Shown: positions 28,484-37,183 of the stretch, in pieces
How positions within the stretch are numbered: position 1 is the stretch's first letter
How the letters are laid out: each line of letters opens with the position of its first letter
The notes under the pieces: model-generated
The model's input: only the letters and a program-made list of their open reading frames with translations
The model's database searches: none
Told to the model about the DNA's origin: nothing
From: Lysobacter sp. HDW10
Lineage (GTDB): Bacteria > Pseudomonadota > Gammaproteobacteria > Xanthomonadales > Xanthomonadaceae
Assembly (NCBI RefSeq): GCF_011300685.1
Contig: NZ_CP049864.1
Span: 1,232,885 to 1,296,884, forward strand
Reading direction: 5' to 3'
Length of the DNA stretch: 64,000 nucleotides
Made by a program: the position numbers and the translations under genes

Positions 28484-30266
28484 GAACGTCGTGACCGTGT
28501 TGCTCGCCGCGCCTTGTGAGGCGCGCGATGCCCTGCGCAGTGCGCTGGAAAGTACACGTCAATCCTTGGTCGAAGTCGATCCCCTGACGTCTGACGCCGA
28601 TAGCGTTTTGAAGCACGCACCGAAGAACGTGGTCGTGCTTTTGGATGGCAATACAGAAGACGCGCTGGATAAATTTGACAGCGTGTTGGCAGACCCTTCC
28701 ATTCGGTTGTTGTTTGAAGAAGCCAGTGTCGTGACGTCGCGTCAGGGCTGGGACTCAGCACGGTGGTCGCGCCACTTGGCCGCAAAGCTCATTGGCAGCG
28801 ACGATTTCCTACCCGAGGGCGTCGGTGACGACCAAGGGTTTGTGGCGCCCAAGCCGCGTGATGCCGGGCGTAGAACGGATACGGATTCGCGTGCCGCCGC
28901 CGAGGACGGCGAACCGGAGCGAAGTATTGAACCTGCGCTCGAAGACACCGTCGAGACAGGCGTGACCGAAGACGTCGTGGTATCAATGCCCGTCGTTGAA
29001 GAAAGCGAACCCGAAATCGAAGTCCTTGCAGTCGCGCCCATCGCCTCTGTAGAAGACGTCGAAGAACCCATTGACTACGATCCCGGCAGCTTTGCCGAAA
29101 TCGATGCTGTGCCGGATGCAGATATCGTGCCGCCGGCACCGAGCACGGAAGATGTCGCATCAAAAGGTGTCCCATCAGCTGCGCAAGACGCGAGCTGGGA
29201 AATGTTTCAAGCCTACGATGTGGAAGACAGTTGGAAGCCCAGTGCGCCAGCCGCACCCGCTGCGCACCAAGATCTCGAGGCGCTGATCGCAAGCGTTGCA
29301 GCCGTAGACGAAGAAACACCGATTCCACCGGTGAAGCGCGCAACGCTCGCCGTTGATAGTGCAGGAGAGAACGAAGCAGCGCTGGACAGTGAATTCAGTT
29401 TTCAAACAGGCACATCACCTGCTGGCCTGCAAACCGCGGAAGCACTTGAAGCACCTGCGCAACCGAATGACTTGCCGCTCGAAAGCGATGCCATTCGCGC
29501 AACCAACGTCACCGCTGCACTCGATGCACCCGAGTCGCCAAGAGAGTGGGCGTTGACCGATCACGATGACGTGCCGGAAGTGCACGTTGAAACACCCGAA
29601 AGCACCTTGTCGAACTTCGATATTCCAGGCTCTCGATTCTCGACCTTGTCCTTGATGGATGACGGTACCGATGGTCTAGAAGCCAGCGAAGATACCGACG
29701 ATGCCGTCCATGAAGTACCACGCGACGGTGGCGTGTTCCTATTAGGTGGCGCCGGTGGACCTGATCCGCTGCGTACCGTGTTGGGCACCTTGCCCGCAGC
29801 TTTCCCAAGACCGCTGTTCATCATGCAGCATTTGGATGCGGCCAATTACGACCGTTTGGCACGACAAATGGAACGCGCTTCGAATATGAAAGTCGAGCTG
29901 GCGGTACCAGGACTGCATATTCAACGCGGTACCGCCTATGTCATTTCTCCCGGCGTGACTGTGCGCAAGATCCCGAACGGTTATGCATTCGAAGAAGACA
30001 GCGCGCGTCGCGGTTTCATCGACTTCACCGATCAATTTCCGGGCTCAGACAGCGCGATTGTGTTCTTGAGCGGTGCGGATGTGGATTGGACGGAAACGGG
30101 TTCCAAGTTCAAAGCGCGTGGCGCGTGGGTTGCGGCGCAAGCAGAGAATGGCTGTTTCGACTTCGCCGTGCCGTCCATCATGATTTCAAGGAGTGCGGAA
30201 GCGCTCGATGCAATGTCCATCGCACAAAAATTGAATGCGCGTTGGAACAAAGAGGAACAACAATGA
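28470..30266 (+). CDS. CheB-like protein with degenerate methylesterase domain (ChpB position)
   Basis: A 598-residue protein in three parts: an N-terminal ~110-residue receiver-sized domain without a recognisable phosphoacceptor motif, a long acidic low-complexity linker (~120-415, rich in E, D, V, P, A), and a C-terminal CheB methylesterase fold (~420-598). In the fold, His454 (MQHLD) and Asp539 (SGADVDW) of the CheB triad are kept, but the nucleophile serine of GASTGG is replaced (GGAGG, Gly427). It is therefore probably catalytically inactive, a structural relic or regulator. GTG start at 28470 with GGAG 7 bases upstream, overlapping the chpA end by 14 bases. Its stop overlaps the next gene by 4. 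Confidence 0.82.
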   Translation: MSSAENVVTVLLAAPCEARDALRSALESTRQSLVEVDPLTSDADSVLKHAPKNVVVLLDGNTEDALDKFDSVLADPSIRLLFEEASVVTSRQGWDSARWSRHLAAKLIGSDDFLPEGVGDDQGFVAPKPRDAGRRTDTDSRAAAEDGEPERSIEPALEDTVETGVTEDVVVSMPVVEESEPEIEVLAVAPIASVEDVEEPIDYDPGSFAEIDAVPDADIVPPAPSTEDVASKGVPSAAQDASWEMFQAYDVEDSWKPSAPAAPAAHQDLEALIASVAAVDEETPIPPVKRATLAVDSAGENEAALDSEFSFQTGTSPAGLQTAEALEAPAQPNDLPLESDAIRATNVTAALDAPESPREWALTDHDDVPEVHVETPESTLSNFDIPGSRFSTLSLMDDGTDGLEASEDTDDAVHEVPRDGGVFLLGGAGGPDPLRTVLGTLPAAFPRPLFIMQHLDAANYDRLARQMERASNMKVELAVPGLHIQRGTAYVISPGVTVRKIPNGYAFEEDSARRGFIDFTDQFPGSDSAIVFLSGADVDWTETGSKFKARGAWVAAQAENGCFDFAVPSIMISRSAEALDAMSIAQKLNARWNKEEQQ

Positions 30267-30736
30267 GCAATTTGCCGGATGAACTGCGTGGTGTGATTGT
30301 GCAAACGGGCGCAGGGCAATTGCTGTTGCCAAACTCCGTGATTACCGAAGTGCTTTCGTTCTCCGATCCGGATGCCGTCGAAGGCGGCCCGGAATGGCTG
30401 CTTGGCTTGATTCGGTGGCGCGGTTGGCAAGTACCCTTGCTGGATTTCGCAGCCTTGGCGGGTGTGCAATCACGCTCGCCTGTGCAATCGCAAGGGGGTC
30501 GCCGACGCGTGATCGTGGTGAAGGCGCTGGGCGGCAATCCGCGCATGCCCTATATGGCCATCATGGCTGACGGCTTCCCACGCTTGGTCACAGTGAAAGC
30601 TTCAACGCTCGAAGCGCCTGCAGATGCCAATGATTTGGCCGCGTGTATCCGTGCCATTGCCAACTTGAATGATGAAGAAGCCATCATTCCGGATTTGGAT
30701 CAAGTCGAAGCGAAGTTAACCGCCCTCGCGGCCTAA
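30263..30736 (+). CDS. CheW-domain protein (ChpC-like)
   Basis: A 157-residue CheW-fold adaptor. It contains RGVIVQTGAGQLLLPNSVITEVL, GPEWLLGLIRWRGWQVPLLDFAAL and MAIMADGFPRLVTVKAS. It is the second CheW-like protein of the cluster (PilI is the first) and corresponds in position to ChpC of Pseudomonas, thought to couple other receptors or inputs to ChpA. The ATG at 30263 lies in an ATGA overlap with the CheB-like gene, and AGAGGAA upstream serves as ribosome-binding site; 59 codons of upstream open frame are the overlapping gene. It is the last gene of the Pil-Chp operon, ending 3 bases before the stop of the opposing rsmE. Confidence 0.88.
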   Translation: MSNLPDELRGVIVQTGAGQLLLPNSVITEVLSFSDPDAVEGGPEWLLGLIRWRGWQVPLLDFAALAGVQSRSPVQSQGGRRRVIVVKALGGNPRMPYMAIMADGFPRLVTVKASTLEAPADANDLAACIRAIANLNDEEAIIPDLDQVEAKLTALAA

Positions 30737-30739
30737 GCG

Positions 30740-31474
30740 CTAAGCCAAATCGCCGTAATGCGATTGCAACGCCGCAATCGCAGCGATGCCTGCCGTTTCT
30801 GTACGCAACACACGCGGGCCCAACCGTACACCCGCAAAACCTGCGTTCGTCAGCACGCGCATATCGTTTGCTGACCAACCACCTTCGGGTCCCACTGCAA
30901 TCACACAATCTGTTGCCGACGCGGGCAAGACATCACGCACGACGTGCGTCGCGTCCGGATCAAGAATCAATCGATGTGTGGTGTTCAGCGCGTCGCATGC
31001 CAGTCGCAGAGGCACCGGCTCTGACACCGCAGGGATCGCGCTACGCCAGCTTTGCTCGCACGCGGCAACAATCACACCTCGCCAATGTTGAACGCGCTTA
31101 ACCACGCGCTCACCTTCGAGTTTGACCTCGCTCCGATCGCTAAACACAGGCACGAAGGCGTGAACACCAAGTTCGGTCGACTTCTGCAAGATCAGGTCCA
31201 TCTTTTCGCCGCGCGCGACGCCTTGCAGCAATGTTATTTGAAAAGGAGATTCGGCAATCCCTTCGCGAATCGCCATCACTTCTATCGTGGTATGGCGCTT
31301 ATCCAATGCGCGAATCGCAACGTCCGCCTCAACGCCACTGCCGTTGAACACAACGGCGGTGTCACCTTGGCGCATTCTTAAAACGCGCAACCAATGGCCC
31401 GCGACGGTTTCGGGCAAGTCAAATGACTTGCCCACAACCAATGCGTGATCGACGAAGGCACGATTCAATCTCAC
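30740..31474 (-). CDS. rsmE: 16S rRNA (uracil1498-N3)-methyltransferase
   Basis: A 244-residue SPOUT methyltransferase (E. coli RsmE is 243) that methylates U1498 in the decoding region of 16S rRNA. Visible are the N-terminal PUA-like part (RLNRAF...HWLRVLRMRQGDTAVVFNGSG), QKSTELGVHAFVPVFSDRSEV, IVAACEQSWRSAIP and the SAM-binding knot VIAVGPEGGWSANDMR. The true start is the GTG at 31474, overlapping the bioA stop in a GTGA arrangement; an open frame of 28 codons upstream is bioA sequence. It is transcribed after bioA. The 3' end abuts the convergent CheW-like gene. Confidence 0.95.
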   Translation of the reverse strand: MRLNRAFVDHALVVGKSFDLPETVAGHWLRVLRMRQGDTAVVFNGSGVEADVAIRALDKRHTTIEVMAIREGIAESPFQITLLQGVARGEKMDLILQKSTELGVHAFVPVFSDRSEVKLEGERVVKRVQHWRGVIVAACEQSWRSAIPAVSEPVPLRLACDALNTTHRLILDPDATHVVRDVLPASATDCVIAVGPEGGWSANDMRVLTNAGFAGVRLGPRVLRTETAGIAAIAALQSHYGDLA

Positions 31475-32838
31475 TGTGTCGCCTCCCGAATGGCGTGTGC
31501 GGTGACATCGAGCAAAAGATCCAACTCGGATTCTGTGACGCAATAGGGCGGCATCCAATAGAGCACGTCGCCCAACGGTCTTAATACGACACCACGCGAC
31601 AGCGCCGCACGATAGGCGCGTAATCCAACACGCTTCGCAGGATCAAAACTGCGCGACCAGTCACCGCCAGGTCTCAAATCAAACGCCACCACCATGCCGC
31701 ACGGACGAATATCTGCAACCGGGTCCAATGAACGCAGTGACTGCGCACGTGCTTGCATTGAAGCCGCGAGCGTCTTGTTACGCCCAATCACGTCATTGTC
31801 TTCAAACAGCTTGAGTGAGGCCAATGCCGCAGCACAGACCACCGGGTTACCGGTGTAGCTATGCGAATGTAGAAAGGCGCGTTCGCGACTGTCATCCAAG
31901 AACGCTTCATAGACATGTTCAGTGGCTAGGACTGCGGCAAGTGGCAATGCACCGCCCGTCAAGCCCTTCGACACGCACATCAAGTCCGGTTGAATCCCTG
32001 CCTGTTCGGCAGCGAACAACGTGCCCGTTCTGCCAAAGCCCGTCGCGATCTCATCCAAGATGAGAAGAACACCATGGCGATCGCAAGCCGCGCGCGCCCG
32101 TTGAAGCCAGCGCGGGTGATAGGTCAACATGCCACCGGCGCATTGCAACAGCGGCTCCACAATAACCGCGCATACCTGTGCACCGTTGTCGCGCAAATAC
32201 GCGTCCAAGGCATCGGCCGCGGCATCCGCTGCTGCGATCTGTTCTGCCTCGGTGGCAAAAGGTGTTCGCACAGGCACCGGCGTGAAATGTGCTTGCGTCA
32301 GCAGAGGCGCATACGTCTTTCGGTAGAGCGGAATGTCGCCTACTGACAGGGCGCCCAGCGTTTCACCGTGATAGCCGTTTTCCAAAGCCACAAAGACATT
32401 ACGCTCAGGCGCGCCGCGATTCACGAACCAGTGATACGCGAGCTTAAGCGCCACTTCCACCGCAGACGAACCGTTGTCCGCATAAAACACGCGATTCAAT
32501 GGCTTGCGGTCTGCAGACGTCGGTGCGATGTCTATCAAGCGTTCCGCCAATTCAATGGCAGGCGCATGCGTAAAGCCGGCCAACATCACGTGCTCGAGTT
32601 GCCCCGCTTGCTGCGCAATGGCGGCTGCAATGGCGGGATGCGCATGGCCATGAATATTGGTCCACCAACTGGAGACCGCGTCCAAATAGCGCTGGCCGTC
32701 GGTGCCGATCAACCAAGCGCCGTCGCCGCGCGCTATGGGGATGAGCGGCAAAGTGTCCGGATGTTCGCGCATCTGCGTACAGGGATGCCACACGTGTGCA
32801 AGATCACGTGCCACCCAGTCACCATGCTCGGCTATCAT
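31471..32838 (-). CDS. bioA: Adenosylmethionine-8-amino-7-oxononanoate aminotransferase
   Basis: A 455-residue class III PLP-dependent transaminase of biotin synthesis, converting 8-amino-7-oxononanoate to 7,8-diaminononanoate with SAM as amino donor. Diagnostic segments are HVWHPCTQM near the N-terminus, LDAVSSWWTNIHGHAHP, ENGYHGETLGALSVGD, LILDEIATGFGRTGTLFA, and the PLP lysine in MCVSKGLTGGALPLAAV. Length matches the family. Other bio genes are not adjacent. The start ATG at 32838 faces nudE divergently with only 54 bases between. Its stop overlaps the rsmE start. Confidence 0.95.
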   Translation of the reverse strand: MIAEHGDWVARDLAHVWHPCTQMREHPDTLPLIPIARGDGAWLIGTDGQRYLDAVSSWWTNIHGHAHPAIAAAIAQQAGQLEHVMLAGFTHAPAIELAERLIDIAPTSADRKPLNRVFYADNGSSAVEVALKLAYHWFVNRGAPERNVFVALENGYHGETLGALSVGDIPLYRKTYAPLLTQAHFTPVPVRTPFATEAEQIAAADAAADALDAYLRDNGAQVCAVIVEPLLQCAGGMLTYHPRWLQRARAACDRHGVLLILDEIATGFGRTGTLFAAEQAGIQPDLMCVSKGLTGGALPLAAVLATEHVYEAFLDDSRERAFLHSHSYTGNPVVCAAALASLKLFEDNDVIGRNKTLAASMQARAQSLRSLDPVADIRPCGMVVAFDLRPGGDWSRSFDPAKRVGLRAYRAALSRGVVLRPLGDVLYWMPPYCVTESELDLLLDVTAHAIREATQ

Positions 32839-32892
32839 CGATCGAGTGCCTGTTGTGCCATTCGGCCATTATCGCCCATAGAAGACAGAGCT

Positions 32893-33456
32893 TTGAAACG
32901 ATCCTTGCCCGTGATCCATGAAATCCGCGAACGCGACGAAGGACGTGGGCGCGTCATCGAGGAGATGGATCTCGAATTCAGCAATGGCGAACGCCGCGTG
33001 TTTCATCGCGTGCTGGCGCGCGGCGCGCAAGCCGTGTGCGTAGTGCCGCTAATTGACAACGACACCGTCATGCTGGTGCGTGAGTATGCCGCCGGCGTGC
33101 ATCGCTACGAGCTCGGTTTGGTCGCGGGGCTTGCCAATCCTGGCGAATCCTCCATCGATGCCGCGAATCGCGAAATGATGGAAGAAATCGGTTTCGGCGC
33201 ACGCAAATTGAAGGTATTGCGCGCGCTGAGTTTGTCACCCAGATTCATGCAGCATGAAATTCAAGTGGTCGTCGCTGCAGACCTCTACGAATCCAAGTTG
33301 CCGGGCGATGAGCCCGAACCCTTGGAACGCGTACCGATGAAATGGCGCGACTTGGAATCACATATGTTGCAAGACGACTTTTCCGATGGCCGCAGTTTGG
33401 CCGCGCTCTTTATCGTTCGCGCATGGTTGGCCGATGGAGGTCGCTTTGACGCCTGA
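32893..33456 (+). CDS. nudE: ADP compounds hydrolase NudE (Nudix)
   Basis: A 187-residue Nudix hydrolase (E. coli NudE 186) that cleaves ADP-ribose, Ap3A and NADH-type compounds. The Nudix box is complete: G-LANPG-E-SSIDAAN-REMMEEIGF. The N-terminal EEMDLEFSNGERRVFHRVLAR and C-terminal DDFSDGRSLAALFI are typical of NudE. The start TTG at 32893 gives family length and is the first initiator after the divergent gap to bioA; the open frame extends far upstream but only as the antisense of bioA. The cysQ gene starts inside its 3' end, and nudE-cysQ pairing is common in gammaproteobacteria. Confidence 0.92.
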   Translation: MKRSLPVIHEIRERDEGRGRVIEEMDLEFSNGERRVFHRVLARGAQAVCVVPLIDNDTVMLVREYAAGVHRYELGLVAGLANPGESSIDAANREMMEEIGFGARKLKVLRALSLSPRFMQHEIQVVVAADLYESKLPGDEPEPLERVPMKWRDLESHMLQDDFSDGRSLAALFIVRAWLADGGRFDA

Positions 33457-34234
33457 GCTTCGTGACGCAGTGATCGACATTGCGCAGCAGGCGGGTGACG
33501 CGATCATGCAGATTTACGCCACGCCATTCGATGTCGTGCAGAAAACGGACAATTCACCGCTGACGGCAGCCGACATGGCCTCTAATGCGATCATTGTCGA
33601 AGCACTCACGCGCCTTACCCCGCATATACCTGTGTTGTCAGAAGAGCACGCCGCCAGTCATGACGCACACATCAGGCAGCAATGGCCCGAGTTGTGGGTG
33701 GTCGATCCACTCGACGGCACGCGTGAGTTCGTCAAACGCAATGGCGAATTTACGGTCAATATCGCACTGGTCCGCCACGGACGCGCGGTCTTCGGCGTGA
33801 TTCAACAGCCGGTCAATGGCGCTGTGTGGTGGGGCCTGCCGGGTGAGGGCGCGTACAAACGCGAAGGCCAGGGAGAGCGCAGCATTTCAGTCACGGCACC
33901 AGCCAACACGCCGTTGCGCGTCGCAGCGAGTCGTTCTCACGTAGATGCCGTCACGCAGGCCTACATGTCGCGCATGCCTTCGGCAGCACCGGTCAGCTGC
34001 GGTTCTTCGCTGAAGTTCTGCATGATTGCCGAAGGCTTGATGGATCTCTATCCACGCTTCGGCCCCACCAGTGAGTGGGACACAGCAGCTGGCCAAGCGA
34101 TCTTGGAAGCCGCAGGTGGACGCGTTGCAGACTTGGAAGGTGCGCCCCTGCAATACAACCGACGCGACACCTTGTTGAACCCATCATTTTTCGCCATTGG
34201 CGACAGCACCCTGCCTTGGCAATCATGGCTCTAA
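33446..34234 (+). CDS. cysQ: 3'(2'),5'-bisphosphate nucleotidase CysQ
   Basis: A 262-residue inositol-monophosphatase-fold enzyme that converts adenosine 3',5'-bisphosphate (PAP) from sulfate assimilation to AMP. Metal-binding motifs are visible: SEEHAA, WVVDPLDGTREFVKRNGEFTVNIAL, and GPTSEWDTAAGQAILEAAGG. The TTG at 33446 is preferred because GGAGG lies 5 bases upstream; an in-frame ATG at 33434 would add four residues. It overlaps nudE by 11 bases and mazG by 10 bases, so the three genes are tightly coupled. Confidence 0.92.
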   Translation: MTPELRDAVIDIAQQAGDAIMQIYATPFDVVQKTDNSPLTAADMASNAIIVEALTRLTPHIPVLSEEHAASHDAHIRQQWPELWVVDPLDGTREFVKRNGEFTVNIALVRHGRAVFGVIQQPVNGAVWWGLPGEGAYKREGQGERSISVTAPANTPLRVAASRSHVDAVTQAYMSRMPSAAPVSCGSSLKFCMIAEGLMDLYPRFGPTSEWDTAAGQAILEAAGGRVADLEGAPLQYNRRDTLLNPSFFAIGDSTLPWQSWL

Positions 34235-35040
34235 TCAATCAACTCATCGACATCATGGCGCGATTGCGTGATCGCGATGGCGGGTGTCCTTGGGATCTGG
34301 AGCAAGATTTCGGCAGCATTGCGCCCTACACGATTGAAGAAGCCTATGAAGTCGCGGATGCGATCGCCCGCAATGACATGCCTGACTTAAAAGACGAGCT
34401 GGGTGATCTGCTGTTCCAAGTTGTTTTCCATGCACAATTGGCACGCGAGGCCGGCGCATTCGAGTTTGAGGATGTGGTTCGCGCGATCAATGAAAAAATG
34501 ATTCGGCGTCATCCGCATGTGTTCGGCGATGTCGATGTAAAAGATGCGGAAGCCGTCTTGGTGAATTGGAACGCCACCAAAGCGGAAGAGCGCAAAGCAC
34601 GCGGTGATCATGATCCTTCCGCGCTCGCGGGCATTTCGCGCGGCATGCCGGAATGGATCCGTGCAACCAAGCTGCAGTCGCGTGCCGCGCGTACCGGCTT
34701 CGACTGGCCCGACTACAAACCGGTCTTGGCGAAATTGCGCGAAGAGGTCGACGAGCTCGAAGCCGAGTTTGATCAACGTGCACAAGGCGTTGAAACAGCG
34801 GAACTTCAACAGCGCCTGGAAGAAGAGCTGGGGGACGTGCTTTTCGTCGTGGCTAATTTGGCGCGCCATGCCAATGTTGACGTGGGCAAGGCGCTCAGAG
34901 GCGCCAACGCGAAGTTCGAGCAGCGCTTCCGCGGGATGGAGACGGATGCATCTCGCACGGGCCAGCAATTGCAAGAAATGCGCCTAGAGGAACTCACGAC
35001 ACTCTGGAATGCGCAGAAAAACAAGCCGATTTCGCGCTGA
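34225..35040 (+). CDS. mazG: Nucleoside triphosphate pyrophosphohydrolase MazG
   Basis: A 271-residue protein with two MazG domains. The first (residues ~10-120) has IEEAYEVADAI and DELGDLLFQVVFHAQLA. The second (~170-260) has EEVDELEAEF and EELGDVLFVVANLARH, the EExxE/ExxD metal sites that hydrolyse NTPs to NMP plus PPi. The ADHDPSALAG-type linker and LRDRDGGCPWDLEQ at the N-terminus are classic. It cleans nucleotide pools and may affect (p)ppGpp responses. Start ATG at 34225, within the cysQ end. No mazEF toxin pair is adjacent. Confidence 0.95.
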   Translation: MALINQLIDIMARLRDRDGGCPWDLEQDFGSIAPYTIEEAYEVADAIARNDMPDLKDELGDLLFQVVFHAQLAREAGAFEFEDVVRAINEKMIRRHPHVFGDVDVKDAEAVLVNWNATKAEERKARGDHDPSALAGISRGMPEWIRATKLQSRAARTGFDWPDYKPVLAKLREEVDELEAEFDQRAQGVETAELQQRLEEELGDVLFVVANLARHANVDVGKALRGANAKFEQRFRGMETDASRTGQQLQEMRLEELTTLWNAQKNKPISR

Positions 35041-35064
35041 ACCGTTTATTTGTTGCACTGCGAT

Positions 35065-35112
35065 TTCACATGATTTCCACGTGAAGACGGTCATCTTTCA
35101 CAAAGCTGAAAG
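35065..35112 (+). promoter_or_regulatory. Repeats upstream of the response regulator gene
   Basis: In the 84-base gap after mazG, TTTCAC/TTTCCAC motifs occur three times on the plus strand (from 35064, 35074 and 35096). TTCAC (35065-35069) and GTGAA (35081-35085) form an interrupted palindrome. CTTTCA (35095-35100) and TGAAAG (35107-35112) flank the ribosome-binding site region. OmpR-family regulators usually bind short direct repeats, so this is a candidate autoregulatory operator. Confidence 0.35.
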
Positions 35113-35124
35113 GGAGCGCTTCCG

Positions 35125-35838
35125 ATGACTACAACGCAACAAGAGGGCGGTCTTGTCCTCATTGTCGAAGACAATCGCAACATTTCCGAAATGGTCGGTG
35201 AGTTTCTCGAAAGCCGTGGCTTCGAAGTGGACTACGCCCAAGACGGCCTCGATGGCTATCGCTTGGCCACCGAAAACACCTATGACGTGATCGTCCTCGA
35301 CTTGATGTTGCCGCGCATGGACGGCATTGAGGTGTGTAAGAAGCTTCGTGAAGAAGCGCGCCGCTCCACACCGATCCTGATGCTCACGGCGCGCGATACC
35401 TTGGACGAAAAGTTGACCGGCCTCTCTGCGGGTGCGGACGACTACCTGACCAAACCTTTTGCGATTCAAGAATTGGAAGCGCGCCTGCGCGTCTTGATCC
35501 GTCGTGAACGCCGTCAAGTCGGATCCGAAGTGTTGAAGGTCGGTGACTTGGTGCTCGACCCGGGCAGCCTTCGCGCCACGCGCGGCGGCACCGAACTGTT
35601 GTTGTCGCCGATCGGCCTGAAGTTGCTGACGATCTTGATGCGAGAATCGCCGCGCGTCGTGGGTCGCCACGACATTGAACGCGAGATCTGGGGCAATAGC
35701 CTTCCGGACTCCGATACCTTGCGCAGCCATCTGTACAACTTGCGAAAGATCATCGACAAACCCTTCAAGAAACAATTGCTGCACACCGTGCAAAGTGCGG
35801 GTTACCGCATCGCGGACATCGACCAACCGCCAACTTGA
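35125..35838 (+). CDS. OmpR-family response regulator, ColR-like
   Basis: A 237-residue response regulator: receiver (residues ~10-125) with VEDNRN, phosphoacceptor Asp59 in IVLDLMLPRMDG, TAR and YLTKPF motifs, and a winged-helix DNA-binding domain (~140-235) ending LLHTVQSAGYRIAD. The C-terminal SDTLRSHLYNLRKIIDKPFKKQLLHTV resembles ColR of Pseudomonas and Xanthomonas, which controls outer-membrane and LPS-related genes in response to metals and membrane damage. That identity is inferred by memory of motifs, so no symbol is given. GGGAG lies upstream. The cognate sensor follows 9 bases after the stop, and dgkA comes next. Confidence 0.9.
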   Translation: MTTTQQEGGLVLIVEDNRNISEMVGEFLESRGFEVDYAQDGLDGYRLATENTYDVIVLDLMLPRMDGIEVCKKLREEARRSTPILMLTARDTLDEKLTGLSAGADDYLTKPFAIQELEARLRVLIRRERRQVGSEVLKVGDLVLDPGSLRATRGGTELLLSPIGLKLLTILMRESPRVVGRHDIEREIWGNSLPDSDTLRSHLYNLRKIIDKPFKKQLLHTVQSAGYRIADIDQPPT

Positions 35839-35847
35839 CGCGCGGTC

Positions 35848-37161
35848 GTGGCAAAAACTCCACAACGGCTCCACCACCAATTACGCCGCCACTTCATCCT
35901 GCAAGCGTTGGGTGTTGCCTTGTTGCTGGTCGCCGGTACCTTCATTGGTAGTAAGGCGATCAGCGAGTATTTGCTGCGTGATCGCATTCGCACGGAAGTC
36001 ACGCAACTTTGGGCCTTGATCGAGCGCAATCCGAAAGCCCCCTTGCCAAAAGGTTTGAGTTACGAAGCCTACTTCGTACCGGTAGGGTCACAGCCTGACC
36101 AAGTACCCGCCGAACTACGCGTAATGTCGAGTGGATTCCATCGTTTGAATCAAGAGAGCTGGCTGCAGGCCGACAAGGTCGTGTACGTAGGCGACCGAGC
36201 CCCCGGCAAGATTTTTGTAGTCACCACGCGCTCTTTGTTGGATCGCGTTGTTGTGGGCATTACCGTGCTGTCGGGCTTGATGTCCTTGATTGCCGTCTGG
36301 GCGATGATTGCGTTCACCAACCGCCGATTGCGGCGATTGATGCTGCCTTTGGTTGAGTTCTCGCATGCCGTTGATCGCTGGGACCCCGAACGTGGCGAAG
36401 TGGCGCAGCTCAAATACACCGCATGCGGTGAAAGCAAAATTCGTGAAGTGGAGCGCTTACGCAACGCCGTCGTCGACATGGCCGGTCGTATGAATACCTT
36501 CGTGGAGCGCGAGCGCAATTTCACCCGTGATGCCAGTCACGAGTTGCGCACACCGTTGACCGTGGTGCGCATGGCACACGACATGCTCACCTTGGAGCCA
36601 GAGCTGTCCCAACGCGGTACGCGCGCGCTCTCGAGAATCGATCAGGTCACGCGCGAAATGGAAGGGCTTGTTGAATCCCTGCTCGTGCTGGCACGCCATC
36701 CGAATGTTGAAATCGAAGTCGACCAGTTCTACGCACTGCCCGTCGTGGAAGAGGCCATCGCGCGCATCCGCGATCACGTTGACAACCCCGCCTTGGAAAT
36801 CCACTTGGACGCCCGTGCGAATCCGATGGTTGAAGCACCGCCGCGCATGCTTGCGGTTGTATTGAATGAATTGCTTGAGAACGCCGTGAGCTTCACCGAG
36901 CGCGGCAATATCAATGTCGTTCTGCGCGACAACTCGATCGACATCATCGATACCGGCATCGGCATGAGCGCCGATACCTTGGCGCGCGTCTTTGATCCGT
37001 TCTTCCGCGAAGACATTTCTCGTCAGAACGCGAAAGGTCTTGGCTTGAACGTGGTCCGTCGATTGGTCGATCGCATTGGTTGGACCTTGAGCCTGCGCAG
37101 TCGATTGTCGGAAGGGACGATTGCGACCTTGGGTTTCCGGCAGGTGCCCGCTAAAACCTAA
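35848..37161 (+). CDS. Sensor histidine kinase, ColS-like
   Basis: A 437-residue membrane sensor kinase. Membrane segments at residues ~18-40 and ~134-158 flank a short periplasmic domain of about 95 residues. A HAMP-like stretch follows. The dimerisation domain carries His231 in RDASHELRTPLTVVRMAHDML, and the ATPase domain shows NELLENAVSFT, DTGIGMS and KGLGLNVVRRLVDRIG. It pairs with the preceding regulator. GTG start at 35848. The stimulus is unknown; an envelope or metal signal is suggested only by the ColRS resemblance and by the dgkA neighbour. Confidence 0.9.
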   Translation: MAKTPQRLHHQLRRHFILQALGVALLLVAGTFIGSKAISEYLLRDRIRTEVTQLWALIERNPKAPLPKGLSYEAYFVPVGSQPDQVPAELRVMSSGFHRLNQESWLQADKVVYVGDRAPGKIFVVTTRSLLDRVVVGITVLSGLMSLIAVWAMIAFTNRRLRRLMLPLVEFSHAVDRWDPERGEVAQLKYTACGESKIREVERLRNAVVDMAGRMNTFVERERNFTRDASHELRTPLTVVRMAHDMLTLEPELSQRGTRALSRIDQVTREMEGLVESLLVLARHPNVEIEVDQFYALPVVEEAIARIRDHVDNPALEIHLDARANPMVEAPPRMLAVVLNELLENAVSFTERGNINVVLRDNSIDIIDTGIGMSADTLARVFDPFFREDISRQNAKGLGLNVVRRLVDRIGWTLSLRSRLSEGTIATLGFRQVPAKT

Positions 37162-37170
37162 GGTCTGTGG

Positions 37171-37176
37171 CAGAAT
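37171..37176 (+). promoter_or_regulatory. Candidate -10 box before dgkA
   Basis: CAGAAT within GGCAGAATCG ends 7 bases before the dgkA ATG, implying a start site at or within a base or two of the initiation codon. A very similar GGCAGAATAG occurs at 39710-39719 upstream of lgt. The -35 region would lie in the 3' end of the kinase gene and is not obvious. Confidence 0.35.
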
Positions 37177-37183
37177 CGAGCGC

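Noticed and set aside
32368-32892. N-terminal extension of nudE by 175 codons
   Set aside because: This stretch is the antisense of bioA and the divergent gap. NudE homology and length fit a start at 32893.
34225-35040. mazG as part of a MazEF toxin-antitoxin locus
   Set aside because: The flanking genes are cysQ and a two-component regulator; no mazE or mazF reading frames are present.
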